From Holosporales bacterium (GTDB lineage: Bacteria; Pseudomonadota; Alphaproteobacteria; BNTO01): a DNA stretch of 7,989 nt. Below are positions 1 through 4,932 of the stretch, piece by piece (the stretch's first letter is position 1; every line of letters starts with the position of its first letter). The position numbers and the translations under genes are program-made. The notes beneath the pieces are model-generated. The model was not told where the DNA came from. It did no database searches and saw only the letters and a list, made by a program, of their open reading frames with translations. The DNA is taken from NCBI GenBank assembly GCA_031265645.1, contig JAISCJ010000069.1:1-7989 (forward strand), written 5' to 3'.

Positions 1-578
1 ATCGGATCCTTTAAAAACGCCAACCACGCCGTCAGAATCTCTTGTGCATCCGCCTTTTCCAGATTGAACTTCTTTAATTCAATAAAAAAGACTCTAATCA
101 TTTTTGTCATGCACCCGTATGAAGCATGAGCTGTTGGCTGAAACGTCATATATGCTTGGTTTATAGCATCAGGCCGCTCACTTCCAAGCACGTTTTCATT
201 AAGAATCCAAATACCTATAACCCTCACTGTAGTGTATGATTCGTTTTTACCTAGGGATCCTCGCACAATGTCCGACGTATAGTGGAGCGCTCGGTCAAGA
301 ATTTCGCCTGTGTTATATAACTGGATTTCGATATCTATTTCCGTTCTATCACTGCAAGTAGCACGCACGTCTATGCGACTAGTCTTATCGTCTTTAGACA
401 TTTTAGGAAATTCTGTGTTTGTTAGAGTCAGATCTTTGATCTGAGGATCGCCTTTGAGCAACGCATTTAAAAATGACACTAAAAGGGGCTTATAGCGTTC
501 CACTCCGAAAATATTCTTAAAGACGTAATCAAGTTTTGGGTCTAATAGATTCGTTACCATATGTTCTATGTTGCTCAT
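1..578 (-). CDS. Rpn family recombination-promoting nuclease / PD-(D/E)XK transposase-family protein, partial
   Basis: The minus strand is open from an ATG at 578 to the left edge, giving 192 codons; the C-terminus lies outside the window. The N-terminus (LLDPKLDYVFKNIFG, residues 11-25, then PLLVSFLNALL) is the typical opening of the PDDEXK_2 / Rpn family. The expected nuclease core follows: Asp70 in SRIDVRAT and the E-x-Q motif as Glu84 and Gln86 in IDIEIQLY. Family members are usually about 300 residues, so roughly a third is missing. Proteins of this family cut DNA and promote RecA-independent recombination; many genomes carry several copies and many are decayed. No frameshift or stop is visible here. 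The ATG is preceded by a strong ribosome binding site (AAGGAAGG, minus strand of 581-588) and by an extended -10 promoter. Neighbours give no functional link. Family assignment is confident; activity is unknown. Confidence 0.88.
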   Translation of the reverse strand, partial: MSNIEHMVTNLLDPKLDYVFKNIFGVERYKPLLVSFLNALLKGDPQIKDLTLTNTEFPKMSKDDKTSRIDVRATCSDRTEIDIEIQLYNTGEILDRALHYTSDIVRGSLGKNESYTTVRVIGIWILNENVLGSERPDAINQAYMTFQPTAHASYGCMTKMIRVFFIELKKFNLEKADAQEILTAWLAFLKDP

Positions 579-595
579 ATCCTTCCTTACATTTA

Positions 596-604
596 ATTAT
601 AGCA
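596..604 (-). promoter_or_regulatory. Extended -10 promoter element of the Rpn gene
   Basis: The minus strand reads TGCTATAAT, a perfect TATAAT with an upstream TG, ending 18 bases before the ATG at 578. I see no good -35 hexamer at 16-18 bases, which is acceptable for an extended -10 promoter. Transcription would start around 588-590, giving a leader of only about 10-12 bases that begins near the ribosome binding site. Confidence 0.6.
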
Positions 605-1032
605 TTGTTTGTATGATGAACATAATTCTTTCAGTAGGTCAACATAGAAAAAAGTGAAAGAGATCGTTATGGATAAATTCTTTTTGCAAATACGCCGTAT
701 GCATAAATCCAGTTCTTAGGCATTTTTGTTTTGGAACCATACTTCAAAAACGCAGTTATACTCCGTGTTTTCGCGGTTTGTATAATAGAGAATTGCTAAG
801 AATCGGTAAAACAAACTACAAATTAATTCAATTCCGATCGTTTCTTGCCCTTCAGTGTGAAAAAGGTAGAATTAAACAGCCGTACAGAGACAATGAAGAG
901 ATAGGATGGGCAAATGTTGCAAAGTGGCTATCTTTCGTATATGCGGGTTTAACTTCGATTGTGATCGTGCCGCTATTTTTAGCCCTTTATGTTCCCTCAA
1001 AAAAACAACCGTGCAGGAATGTGCCCCGCCCA
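605..1032. other. Unassigned spacer, no gene supported
   Basis: This stretch lies between the divergent Rpn promoter and the intron remnant. The plus strand is open in one frame from about 658 and runs into the intron remnant, with a possible TTG start at 778. The predicted residues include one hydrophobic, membrane-like stretch (coded by about 925-993) but match no family I know. A TATAAT occurs at 781-786 without a convincing -35. I take the open frame as chance or as a fragment of an older gene into which the intron end was joined. I see no ribozyme domains I-III of the intron here. Confidence 0.4.
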
Positions 1033-1218
1033 TTAAACAGCCAAGTGCAACACTACTACGTGATGGATAATACAGAACGAGTTACAGCGTTCGTGTATCG
1101 TGTAGAGCAGATGTTGTTTAAGAAGCTAAATAGGCGGAGCCAAAGGAAGAGTTATACTTAGGCAGAGTTTTGCGATGCCAGCAAGAAATGGTTCCCTGGT
1201 AATGCCGAGCGCTCTTAA
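1033..1218 (+). pseudogene. Group II intron-encoded reverse transcriptase/maturase, C-terminal remnant
   Basis: The plus-strand frame reads HYYVMDNTERVTAFVYRVEQ and then MLFKKLNRRSQRKSYT. This is the C-terminal signature of bacterial group II intron-encoded proteins, where a Y-x-V-x-DN segment is followed about 20 residues later by L-x-RRSQ-(K/R)-x(2-3)-T-W. The Trp codon expected after SYT is TAG at 1159-1161; in-frame sequence continues as AEFCDASKKWF to a second stop at 1216-1218. Only about 40 of the several hundred residues of such a protein remain: the reverse transcriptase domain and most of the maturase domain are absent. The position just upstream of ribozyme domains V and VI is where the open reading frame in domain IV should end. 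The left boundary is approximate. The fragment cannot encode a working enzyme. Confidence 0.8.
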
Positions 1219-1245
1219 GCAAATCTGAAGCCGAAGACATAGCTG

Positions 1246-1280
1246 GAACCCGGATGCCTTAGTAGGGCACGTCCGGTTTT
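1246..1280 (+). other. Group II intron ribozyme domain V
   Basis: This is a hairpin of about 35 nt. TGCC (1255-1258) pairs with GGCA (1266-1269) under a seven-base loop. The conserved two-base bulge is C1270-G1271. CCGGA (1250-1254) then pairs with TCCGG (1272-1276), and the base of the stem is GAA/TTT (1246-1248 with 1278-1280, including a G.U pair). The catalytic triad, normally AGC with a G.U wobble, reads A1248-C1249-C1250, so C1249 faces U1277 without pairing. This fits a decayed catalytic core. Confidence 0.8.
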
Positions 1281-1317
1281 GTGGAGGGGGATGCTCAGTA
1301 ATGAGCCTCTCTACTCT
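1281..1317 (+). other. Group II intron ribozyme domain VI with branch-point A1313
   Basis: GCTCA (1293-1297) and TGAGC (1302-1306) form a perfect stem closed by a GTAA (GNRA) tetraloop. Below it the helix continues as A1291-U1308, G1290-C1309, G1289.U1310, G1288-C1311 and G1287.U1312, with a T.C mismatch at 1292/1307. A1313 is unpaired, and pairing resumes with G1286-C1314, A1285-U1315 and G1284-C1316. A single bulged A in the 3' strand is the lariat branch point of domain VI. Confidence 0.78.
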
Positions 1318-1331
1318 CGTGCCAGCACAAT

Positions 1332-1358
1332 AGCAAGCACTTGCCTTGCTTTTTTTTT
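1332..1358 (+). terminator. Rho-independent terminator-like hairpin between intron fossil and dnaK
   Basis: AGCAAG (1332-1337) pairs with CTTGCT (1345-1350) around a seven-base loop and is followed by an unbroken T run (1350-1358). It would end transcripts entering from the left before the dnaK promoter. It may be the terminator of whatever gene once stood at this site. Confidence 0.65.
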
Positions 1359-1374
1359 GCACATACAGCATACT
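1346..1374 (+). promoter_or_regulatory. Possible dnaK promoter
   Basis: TTGCTT (1346-1351) and CATACT (1369-1374) are separated by exactly 17 bases, which predicts a start near 1380 inside the CIRCE-like element. The hexamers match the housekeeping consensus only partly (3/6 and 4/6). A heat-shock sigma (RpoH) reading using the CTTG at 1340-1343 or 1345-1348 is also conceivable but poorly spaced. The -35 lies in the preceding terminator hairpin. Confidence 0.35.
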
Positions 1375-1375
1375 G

Positions 1376-1402
1376 TTAGCACAAGGGACGTGCGGCTGCT
1401 AA
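1376..1402 (+). promoter_or_regulatory. CIRCE-like inverted repeat (candidate HrcA operator)
   Basis: The left arm is TTAGCACAA (1376-1384), then a nine-base spacer (1385-1393), then the right arm GGCTGCTAA (1394-1402). The CIRCE consensus is TTAGCACTC-N9-GAGTGCTAA. The match is 14 of 18 arm positions with the exact N9 spacing, and the outer six bases of each arm are perfect. It lies between the candidate promoter and the ribosome binding site, the usual place for HrcA repression of heat-shock genes. No hrcA gene is in the window. Confidence 0.6.
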
Positions 1403-1426
1403 TGCAGGCCTAAAAATGAAAACAAT

Positions 1427-1435
1427 AAGGAGAAG
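1427..1435 (+). promoter_or_regulatory. Ribosome binding site of dnaK
   Basis: AAGGAG (1427/1428-1432) stands about eight bases before the ATG at 1441 and fixes the start codon. It lies outside the inverted repeat at 1376-1402. Confidence 0.8.
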
Positions 1436-1440
1436 CAAAT

Positions 1441-3309
1441 ATGGCAAAAGTTATAGGAATCGATTTAGGGACGACAAACTCTTGCGTTGCCGTCATGGAG
1501 GGAACTACTCCGAAAGTAATTGAAAATTCGGAAGGAATGAGAACTACTCCTTCTATTGTAGGGTTCTTGGCTTCTGGAGAGCGGATTGTTGGAAGCCCCG
1601 CCAAACGCCAAGCCGTGACGAACCCAGAAGGAACGTTGTTCGCAATAAAAAGATTGATTGGGCGCCGTTTCGAGGATCCGATGACGCAACGTGACACAGG
1701 ATTAGTCCCGTACAAAATTAAAGCAAACTCAGCTGGAGATGCGTGGGTGAACGTTCGTGGGTCAGATTATAGTCCCAGTCAAATTAGCGCATTCATTTTG
1801 CAAAAAATGAAAGAAACGGCAGAAGCCCATCTCGGTGAAAAAGTAACGGAGGCCGTAATCACGGTTCCTGCATACTTCAACGACTCACAGCGTCAAGCAA
1901 CTAAAGATGCTGGAAAGATCGCTGGACTAGATGTATTGCGTATAATTAATGAGCCAACAGCTGCAGCGCTTGCGTATGGGCTAGAAAAGAAAAAAAGCGG
2001 CACAGTTGTTGTGTACGATCTCGGAGGTGGTACCTTTGACGTTTCTGTGCTGGAAATTTCTGATGGCGTATTTGAAGTAAAGTCCACAAATGGAGACACC
2101 TTCCTTGGCGGAGAGGATTTTGACGCAAGGATAATAGACTACATTACCGACTCCTTCATGAACGAGCATCGCATTGATTTGCGCAAAGACAAAATGGCCC
2201 TTCAGCGTTTAAAAGACGCAGCCGAAAAAGCAAAAATTGAGTTGTCGTCTTCAATGCAAACGGAAATAAACCTTCCGTTCATCACTGCTGACGCCAGCGG
2301 CCCAAAACATTTGCAGATGACGTTGACGCGCGCGAAGTTCGAGTCATTGGTCTACGACTTAATTCAGCGAACAATTGAGCCTTGCATAGCGGCATTAAAA
2401 GATGCAGGGCTTTCCGCAAGTGATGTATCAGAGGTAATCATGGTCGGCGGCATGACGCGTATGCCCAAAGTACTGGAAACGGTTAAGGAATTCTTCAAAA
2501 AAGAGCCACACCGCGGTGTTAACCCCGATGAGGTAGTAGCCGTAGGCGCAGCCGTTCAGGGCGCAGTACTGAAAGGAGACGTTACGGATGTCCTGTTGCT
2601 GGATATTACGCCGTTGTCGCTTGGAATTGAGACGCTTGGTGGCATTTTTACCCGTTTAATCGAGCGAAATACGACCATTCCAACGTGCAAGAGCCAAGTA
2701 TTTTCAACCGCGTCAGATAATCAGACGGCCGTAACAATCTGTGTGTACCAAGGAGAGCGCGAGATTGCTGCCCAAAATAAAATGCTTGGGCAATTTAATC
2801 TAGAGGGCATTCCTCCTGCGCCTCGTGGAATTCCGCAGATTGAAGTGAGCTTTGATATCGACGCAAATGGAATTGTGCAGGTTTCAGCGAAGGATAAGGC
2901 GACCGGAAAAGAACAGCAGATAAAAATCCAATCTTCTGGAGGATTATCTGACGAAGAAATTCAAAAGATGATAAAAGATGCGGAACTTAATGCTGCTGCG
3001 GATAAGGAACGAAAGGAATTGGTCGACGCCAAAAATCATGCAGACGCTCTAATCGCAAGCACGGAAAAGTCGCTAACGGAATATGGCGATAAGGTGACAG
3101 CAGACGAAAAGAGTGCGATAGAGCGAGATCTTGAGGCGCTAAAAGAGGCCATCAAATCTGATAGCAAAGCAACGATAGATGCGGCATTAACGTCTTTGTC
3201 GAATTCATCTATGAAACTTGGCGAAGCGATTTACAAGCAGTCGCAACAAGCACCTTCGTCCGATGCACCAGAAGGGCAAACAGTAGACGGTGAATATCAA
3301 AAACAATAG
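1441..3309 (+). CDS. dnaK: Chaperone protein DnaK (Hsp70)
   Basis: This is a complete 622-residue Hsp70, the ATP-driven cytoplasmic chaperone that folds and disaggregates proteins with DnaJ and GrpE. The nucleotide-binding domain covers about residues 1-380, with phosphate loop 1 (IGIDLGTTNSC, 5-15), catalytic Lys70, Glu171 in NEPTAAALAYG, phosphate loop 2 DLGGGTFD (193-200) and the adenosine motif VGGMTRMPKV (335-344). The hydrophobic linker DVLLLD is at 383-388. The beta substrate-binding domain follows to about 500, then the helical lid and a short polar tail ending VDGEYQKQ, without the usual EEV-containing end. The sequence is most like alphaproteobacterial DnaK. Cys416 and Cys434 replace residues that are usually Lys and His/Arg. 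dnaJ, which often follows dnaK in alphaproteobacteria, is absent; the next gene is convergent. The start is supported by AAGGAG at 1427-1432. Regulation by HrcA is suggested by the CIRCE-like element. Confidence 0.98.
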   Translation: MAKVIGIDLGTTNSCVAVMEGTTPKVIENSEGMRTTPSIVGFLASGERIVGSPAKRQAVTNPEGTLFAIKRLIGRRFEDPMTQRDTGLVPYKIKANSAGDAWVNVRGSDYSPSQISAFILQKMKETAEAHLGEKVTEAVITVPAYFNDSQRQATKDAGKIAGLDVLRIINEPTAAALAYGLEKKKSGTVVVYDLGGGTFDVSVLEISDGVFEVKSTNGDTFLGGEDFDARIIDYITDSFMNEHRIDLRKDKMALQRLKDAAEKAKIELSSSMQTEINLPFITADASGPKHLQMTLTRAKFESLVYDLIQRTIEPCIAALKDAGLSASDVSEVIMVGGMTRMPKVLETVKEFFKKEPHRGVNPDEVVAVGAAVQGAVLKGDVTDVLLLDITPLSLGIETLGGIFTRLIERNTTIPTCKSQVFSTASDNQTAVTICVYQGEREIAAQNKMLGQFNLEGIPPAPRGIPQIEVSFDIDANGIVQVSAKDKATGKEQQIKIQSSGGLSDEEIQKMIKDAELNAAADKERKELVDAKNHADALIASTEKSLTEYGDKVTADEKSAIERDLEALKEAIKSDSKATIDAALTSLSNSSMKLGEAIYKQSQQAPSSDAPEGQTVDGEYQKQ

Positions 3310-3320
3310 AAAAAAAGTTT

Positions 3321-3348
3321 AGCAGAACGGAAATAACTCCGTTCTGCT
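3321..3348 (+). terminator. Strong stem-loop after dnaK
   Basis: AGCAGAACGGA (3321-3331) pairs perfectly over 11 bp with TCCGTTCTGCT (3338-3348) around loop AATAAC. It begins 12 bases after the dnaK stop. The plus-strand T run is not immediate (T-rich from 3358), while on the minus strand an A/T-rich tract gives TTTTTT a few bases beyond the stem, so it may work in both directions between the convergent dnaK and hydrolase genes. Confidence 0.65.
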
Positions 3349-3480
3349 ATGACCAGGTTTGTTTTAAGTTTTATAAAAAAGCACTTCGTCCAGCAAATAA
3401 TGTGGCCCCCCTGCATCACTTTGAACAAAGCAATAGGAAAATTTTTGAGATATTAACTCTTTTTTAAGATTTTTCTGCTA

Positions 3481-3532
3481 GGCTACCATCCCTAGCCCCC
3501 ACCCACCCAGGGGCCTGTCAGCAGGGGCCGGG
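3481..3532. repeat. GC-rich block with small hairpin and 8-bp direct repeat
   Basis: GGCTA (3481-3485) can pair with TAGCC (3493-3497). CAGGGGCC occurs at 3508-3515 and again at 3522-3529, a 14-base period, and the second copy can also pair imperfectly with GGCCTG at 3512-3517. The block is strikingly GC-rich between AT-rich flanks. I do not recognise it as a known repeat family. Confidence 0.45.
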
Positions 3533-3647
3533 AAGCATATACATAATGATGCATCACAAAATGTTAACGATTCAACCTACGCACCGCATTTTTTCGTACA
3601 TTTTTTTTGAAAGTGTTGCCAAAAAACATCAATTTGCCTTTTTTTAA

Positions 3648-3664
3648 AAAGCGTTCGTTGCTTT
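3648..3664 (-). terminator. Weak terminator candidate for the hydrolase gene
   Basis: On the minus strand AAAGC, a seven-base loop and GCTTT are followed by TT and an AT-rich stretch, about 30 bases after the hydrolase stop. The stem is only 5 bp, so support is modest. Confidence 0.3.
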
Positions 3665-3692
3665 GATATTTTCATACTCTTAAAAAAATCAG

Positions 3693-4379
3693 CTAAAACG
3701 TCGCAGCAAATTCCGAATGCTCACAAAAATTTGGAGCAGATTTTTCTAGGTATTTTTCTATTCCCTCTTCGAATGCATCGAGCCGCTCGTTAAAGGAATG
3801 GTCTGCCTCATCAATAACGGTATATTCAATTTTTATTCCACGTTGGCTTTTTAGCTTTTCGACAAAAATATCAACAGGCTCTTTTGGAACAATCGAATCC
3901 TTATTTCCGTACAGCACCTGACCAGACACTGGACACGGAGCTAAAAAGCTAAAGTCAAACGCATGTGCTGGTGGGCTTGCGATTACGAAGCCTTCAATTT
4001 CAGGCCGGCGCATCAACAACTGCATAGCGATCCAAGCACCAAAAGAAAACCCGGCAACCCATAAACGGTGAGCGATCTTTTGCGAAGATTGCACCCAATC
4101 AACAACGGCAGCGGCATCATTTAGCTCGCCTTCACCGCCACTATAAACGCCTTCAGAACGCCCTACTCCGCGAAAATTAAAACGCAGAGTACCAAAACCT
4201 TGGTGATGAAACGCACTTCCAATCGCCTTTATTACGTCGTTGTCCATCCGTCCTCCCTGTAGGGGATGCGGGTGCAAAAGCACGACCACGGGGTGCTTCA
4301 GAGTTCGTGGAGGAAGGTAACGAGCCTCGATTCGGCCTTCCGCACCTTTAATTAATATATCCGCCATTTGGCAATTCAT
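3693..4379 (-). CDS. Alpha/beta hydrolase (COG2945-like serine hydrolase)
   Basis: This 228-residue protein has the full alpha/beta-hydrolase plan. The oxyanion segment is LLHPHPLQGG (34-43) and the FNFRGVGRSEG motif is at 68-77. The nucleophile elbow GFSFG carries Ser112, the acid is probably Asp161 in GNKDSIVP, and the base is His194 in ADHSF. The set HPHP...NFRGVGRS...GFSFG is typical of the small cytoplasmic hydrolases grouped in COG2945, common in proteobacteria and of unknown natural substrate; esterase-like activity is inferred from the triad. No signal peptide or membrane segment is seen. The first ATG (4379) is favoured because GAGGCGAG lies just upstream; the second ATG (4367, MADILIKG) gives a start nearer to the family norm but would put that site too far away. 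The gene stands alone, convergent with dnaK. Confidence 0.9.
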   Translation of the reverse strand: MNCQMADILIKGAEGRIEARYLPPRTLKHPVVVLLHPHPLQGGRMDNDVIKAIGSAFHHQGFGTLRFNFRGVGRSEGVYSGGEGELNDAAAVVDWVQSSQKIAHRLWVAGFSFGAWIAMQLLMRRPEIEGFVIASPPAHAFDFSFLAPCPVSGQVLYGNKDSIVPKEPVDIFVEKLKSQRGIKIEYTVIDEADHSFNERLDAFEEGIEKYLEKSAPNFCEHSEFAATF

Positions 4380-4398
4380 TTAGAAAACTCGCCTCAAG

Positions 4399-4407
4399 AA
4401 TATAGCA
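4399..4407 (-). promoter_or_regulatory. Extended -10 promoter element of the hydrolase gene
   Basis: The minus strand reads TGCTATATT, ending 20 bases before the ATG at 4379. It matches the TGCTATAAT elements before the Rpn gene and the 894-residue protein. No convincing -35 is seen. Confidence 0.45.
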
Positions 4408-4427
4408 CGCAGCCGTATAGCAGGCTA

Positions 4428-4450
4428 CACCCTTTGATTTTGAAAGGGTG
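4428..4450. repeat. Perfect 8-bp inverted repeat upstream of the hydrolase promoter
   Basis: CACCCTTT (4428-4435) and AAAGGGTG (4443-4450) form a perfect stem with a seven-base loop. It stands just upstream of the hydrolase -10 element, where a -35 region or an operator would be. A terminator on the plus strand is possible, but the following T content is weak. Confidence 0.5.
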
Positions 4451-4698
4451 CACATTCCCATTTCTTTATTAAACTTTTCAACTTGCATTTAACTACATTT
4501 CTATGGAAAGAGTACAGCGTGTCATATAGAAGGGAGCAAGACAAGCCGAAAAAACAACTGGAATATTAAGTTTCGACTAATGTCTGTCGATTTTTGCCTT
4601 TAAATTATGTTACCATTTTCTAAAAAAGCTGACGGAGATAAACATTAGTAGGATGTTAACAACATGGGAGTTGCTATGGGACAAACACTAATGGAACG
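4451..4698. other. Non-coding spacer, nothing recognised
   Basis: This is AT-rich sequence without a supported gene. A 12-codon plus-strand ORF at 4663-4701 has no convincing ribosome binding site. Confidence 0.5.
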
Positions 4699-4727
4699 TT
4701 AATATTTGGGACAATTGTTCATATAAT
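4699..4727 (+). promoter_or_regulatory. Candidate plus-strand promoter for a small RNA
   Basis: TTAATA (4699-4704) and a perfect TATAAT (4722-4727) are separated by 17 bases, predicting a start near 4734. No ORF follows; the downstream sequence is a series of stem-loops ending in a terminator. In AT-rich DNA such a match can arise by chance. Confidence 0.4.
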
Positions 4728-4733
4728 GCGAAA

Positions 4734-4895
4734 ATATAAAATGCACGTAAAATAATGAAGGCGTGTTGCATTACGTGCCACAATAGATCCCAAATTTAAA
4801 CTCGAGTTAACGAGCATAGAACGAATAGAAATTATTACTTCCTCCCCCAAAACCCCCATCACCACGTGATTCACGCATGTGATGGGCATTCTTTT
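4734..4895 (+). ncRNA. Possible structured small RNA, unidentified
   Basis: Between a candidate promoter (4699-4727) and a terminator (4855-4895) lie about 160 bases with no ORF. Three stems are visible: GCACGTAA (4743-4750) with TTACGTGC (4771-4778), 8 bp around a 20-base loop; CTCG (4801-4804) with CGAG (4811-4814); and the terminator stem. An unpaired C/T-rich stretch (CCTCCCCC) just before the terminator is anti-Shine-Dalgarno-complementary in style, as in some regulatory RNAs. I compared it by eye with 6S, SRP, RNase P and tmRNA signatures and saw none. It could instead be only a set of terminators between genes. It lies antisense-side to the 3' trailer of the 894-residue gene. Confidence 0.3.
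4855..4895 (+). terminator. Terminator-like hairpin with T-rich tail
   Basis: CCCATCAC (4855-4862) pairs with GTGATGGG (4879-4886). Inside it CGTG (4865-4868) pairs with CACG (4872-4875). CATTCTTTT follows on the plus strand. On the minus strand the stem is followed by GGTTTT, so it might also stop transcripts of the 894-residue gene. Confidence 0.6.
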
Positions 4896-4897
4896 AC

Positions 4898-4925
4898 GTA
4901 GGTTAAAAGCCTACACTCATTTTTT
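4898..4925 (+). terminator. Second stem-loop between the spacer and the 894-residue gene
   Basis: GTAGG (4898-4902) pairs with CCTAC (4910-4914) around a seven-base loop. ACTCA and a six-base T run (4920-4925) follow on the plus strand. The 3' end of the minus-strand gene is only eight bases beyond the T run, so this hairpin is part of its trailer. Confidence 0.4.
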
Positions 4926-4932
4926 CAATGCT

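Larger units (their letters stand above)
1033..1320 (+). mobile_element. Group II intron, 5'-truncated fossil (end of ORF, domains V and VI)
   Basis: The order is end of intron-encoded protein, short domain IV tail, domain V (1246-1280), domain VI (1281-1317) and an expected 3' splice site near 1320-1321, seven or eight bases after the branch-point A. Domains I-III and most of the protein are missing, as in the 5'-truncated copies left by incomplete retrohoming or later deletion. The last two bases at the predicted end are GT where introns usually have AY. With the amber stop in the protein and an altered domain V triad, the element should be immobile and unable to splice. It ends only about 25 bases before the probable dnaK promoter. 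Confidence 0.78.
3349..3692. other. Convergent spacer with no gene
   Basis: This spacer is AT-rich and contains no supported coding sequence on either strand. It contains the GC-rich block at 3481-3532 and a weak minus-strand terminator candidate at 3648-3664, listed separately. Confidence 0.6.

Noticed and set aside
781..786. TATAAT on the plus strand before the intron remnant
   Set aside because: There is no -35 at a suitable distance and no TG extension, and it precedes no intact gene.
1161..1350. First read as a 6S, SRP or RNase P RNA because of its stable stems
   Set aside because: The signature sequences of those RNAs are absent, and the stems fit group II intron domains V and VI with the intron-encoded protein just upstream.
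1332..1358. Class C group II intron insertion after a terminator
   Set aside because: In that class the terminator stem is in the 5' exon; here the hairpin lies in the 3' flank, about 12 bases after the intron end.
1126..1371. Minus-strand 81-codon ORF across the intron fossil
   Set aside because: It is antisense to ribozyme domains V/VI and to a terminator; its poly-Lys-like start comes from the T run.
1410..1715. Minus-strand ORFs inside the start of dnaK (also 1465-1689, 1893-2169)
   Set aside because: They lie fully antisense to a confident dnaK, have no ribosome binding sites worth noting and no recognisable product.
4663..4701. 12-codon ORF MGVAMGQTLMER
   Set aside because: It is too short and has no convincing ribosome binding site; the start of the candidate small-RNA promoter overlaps its end.
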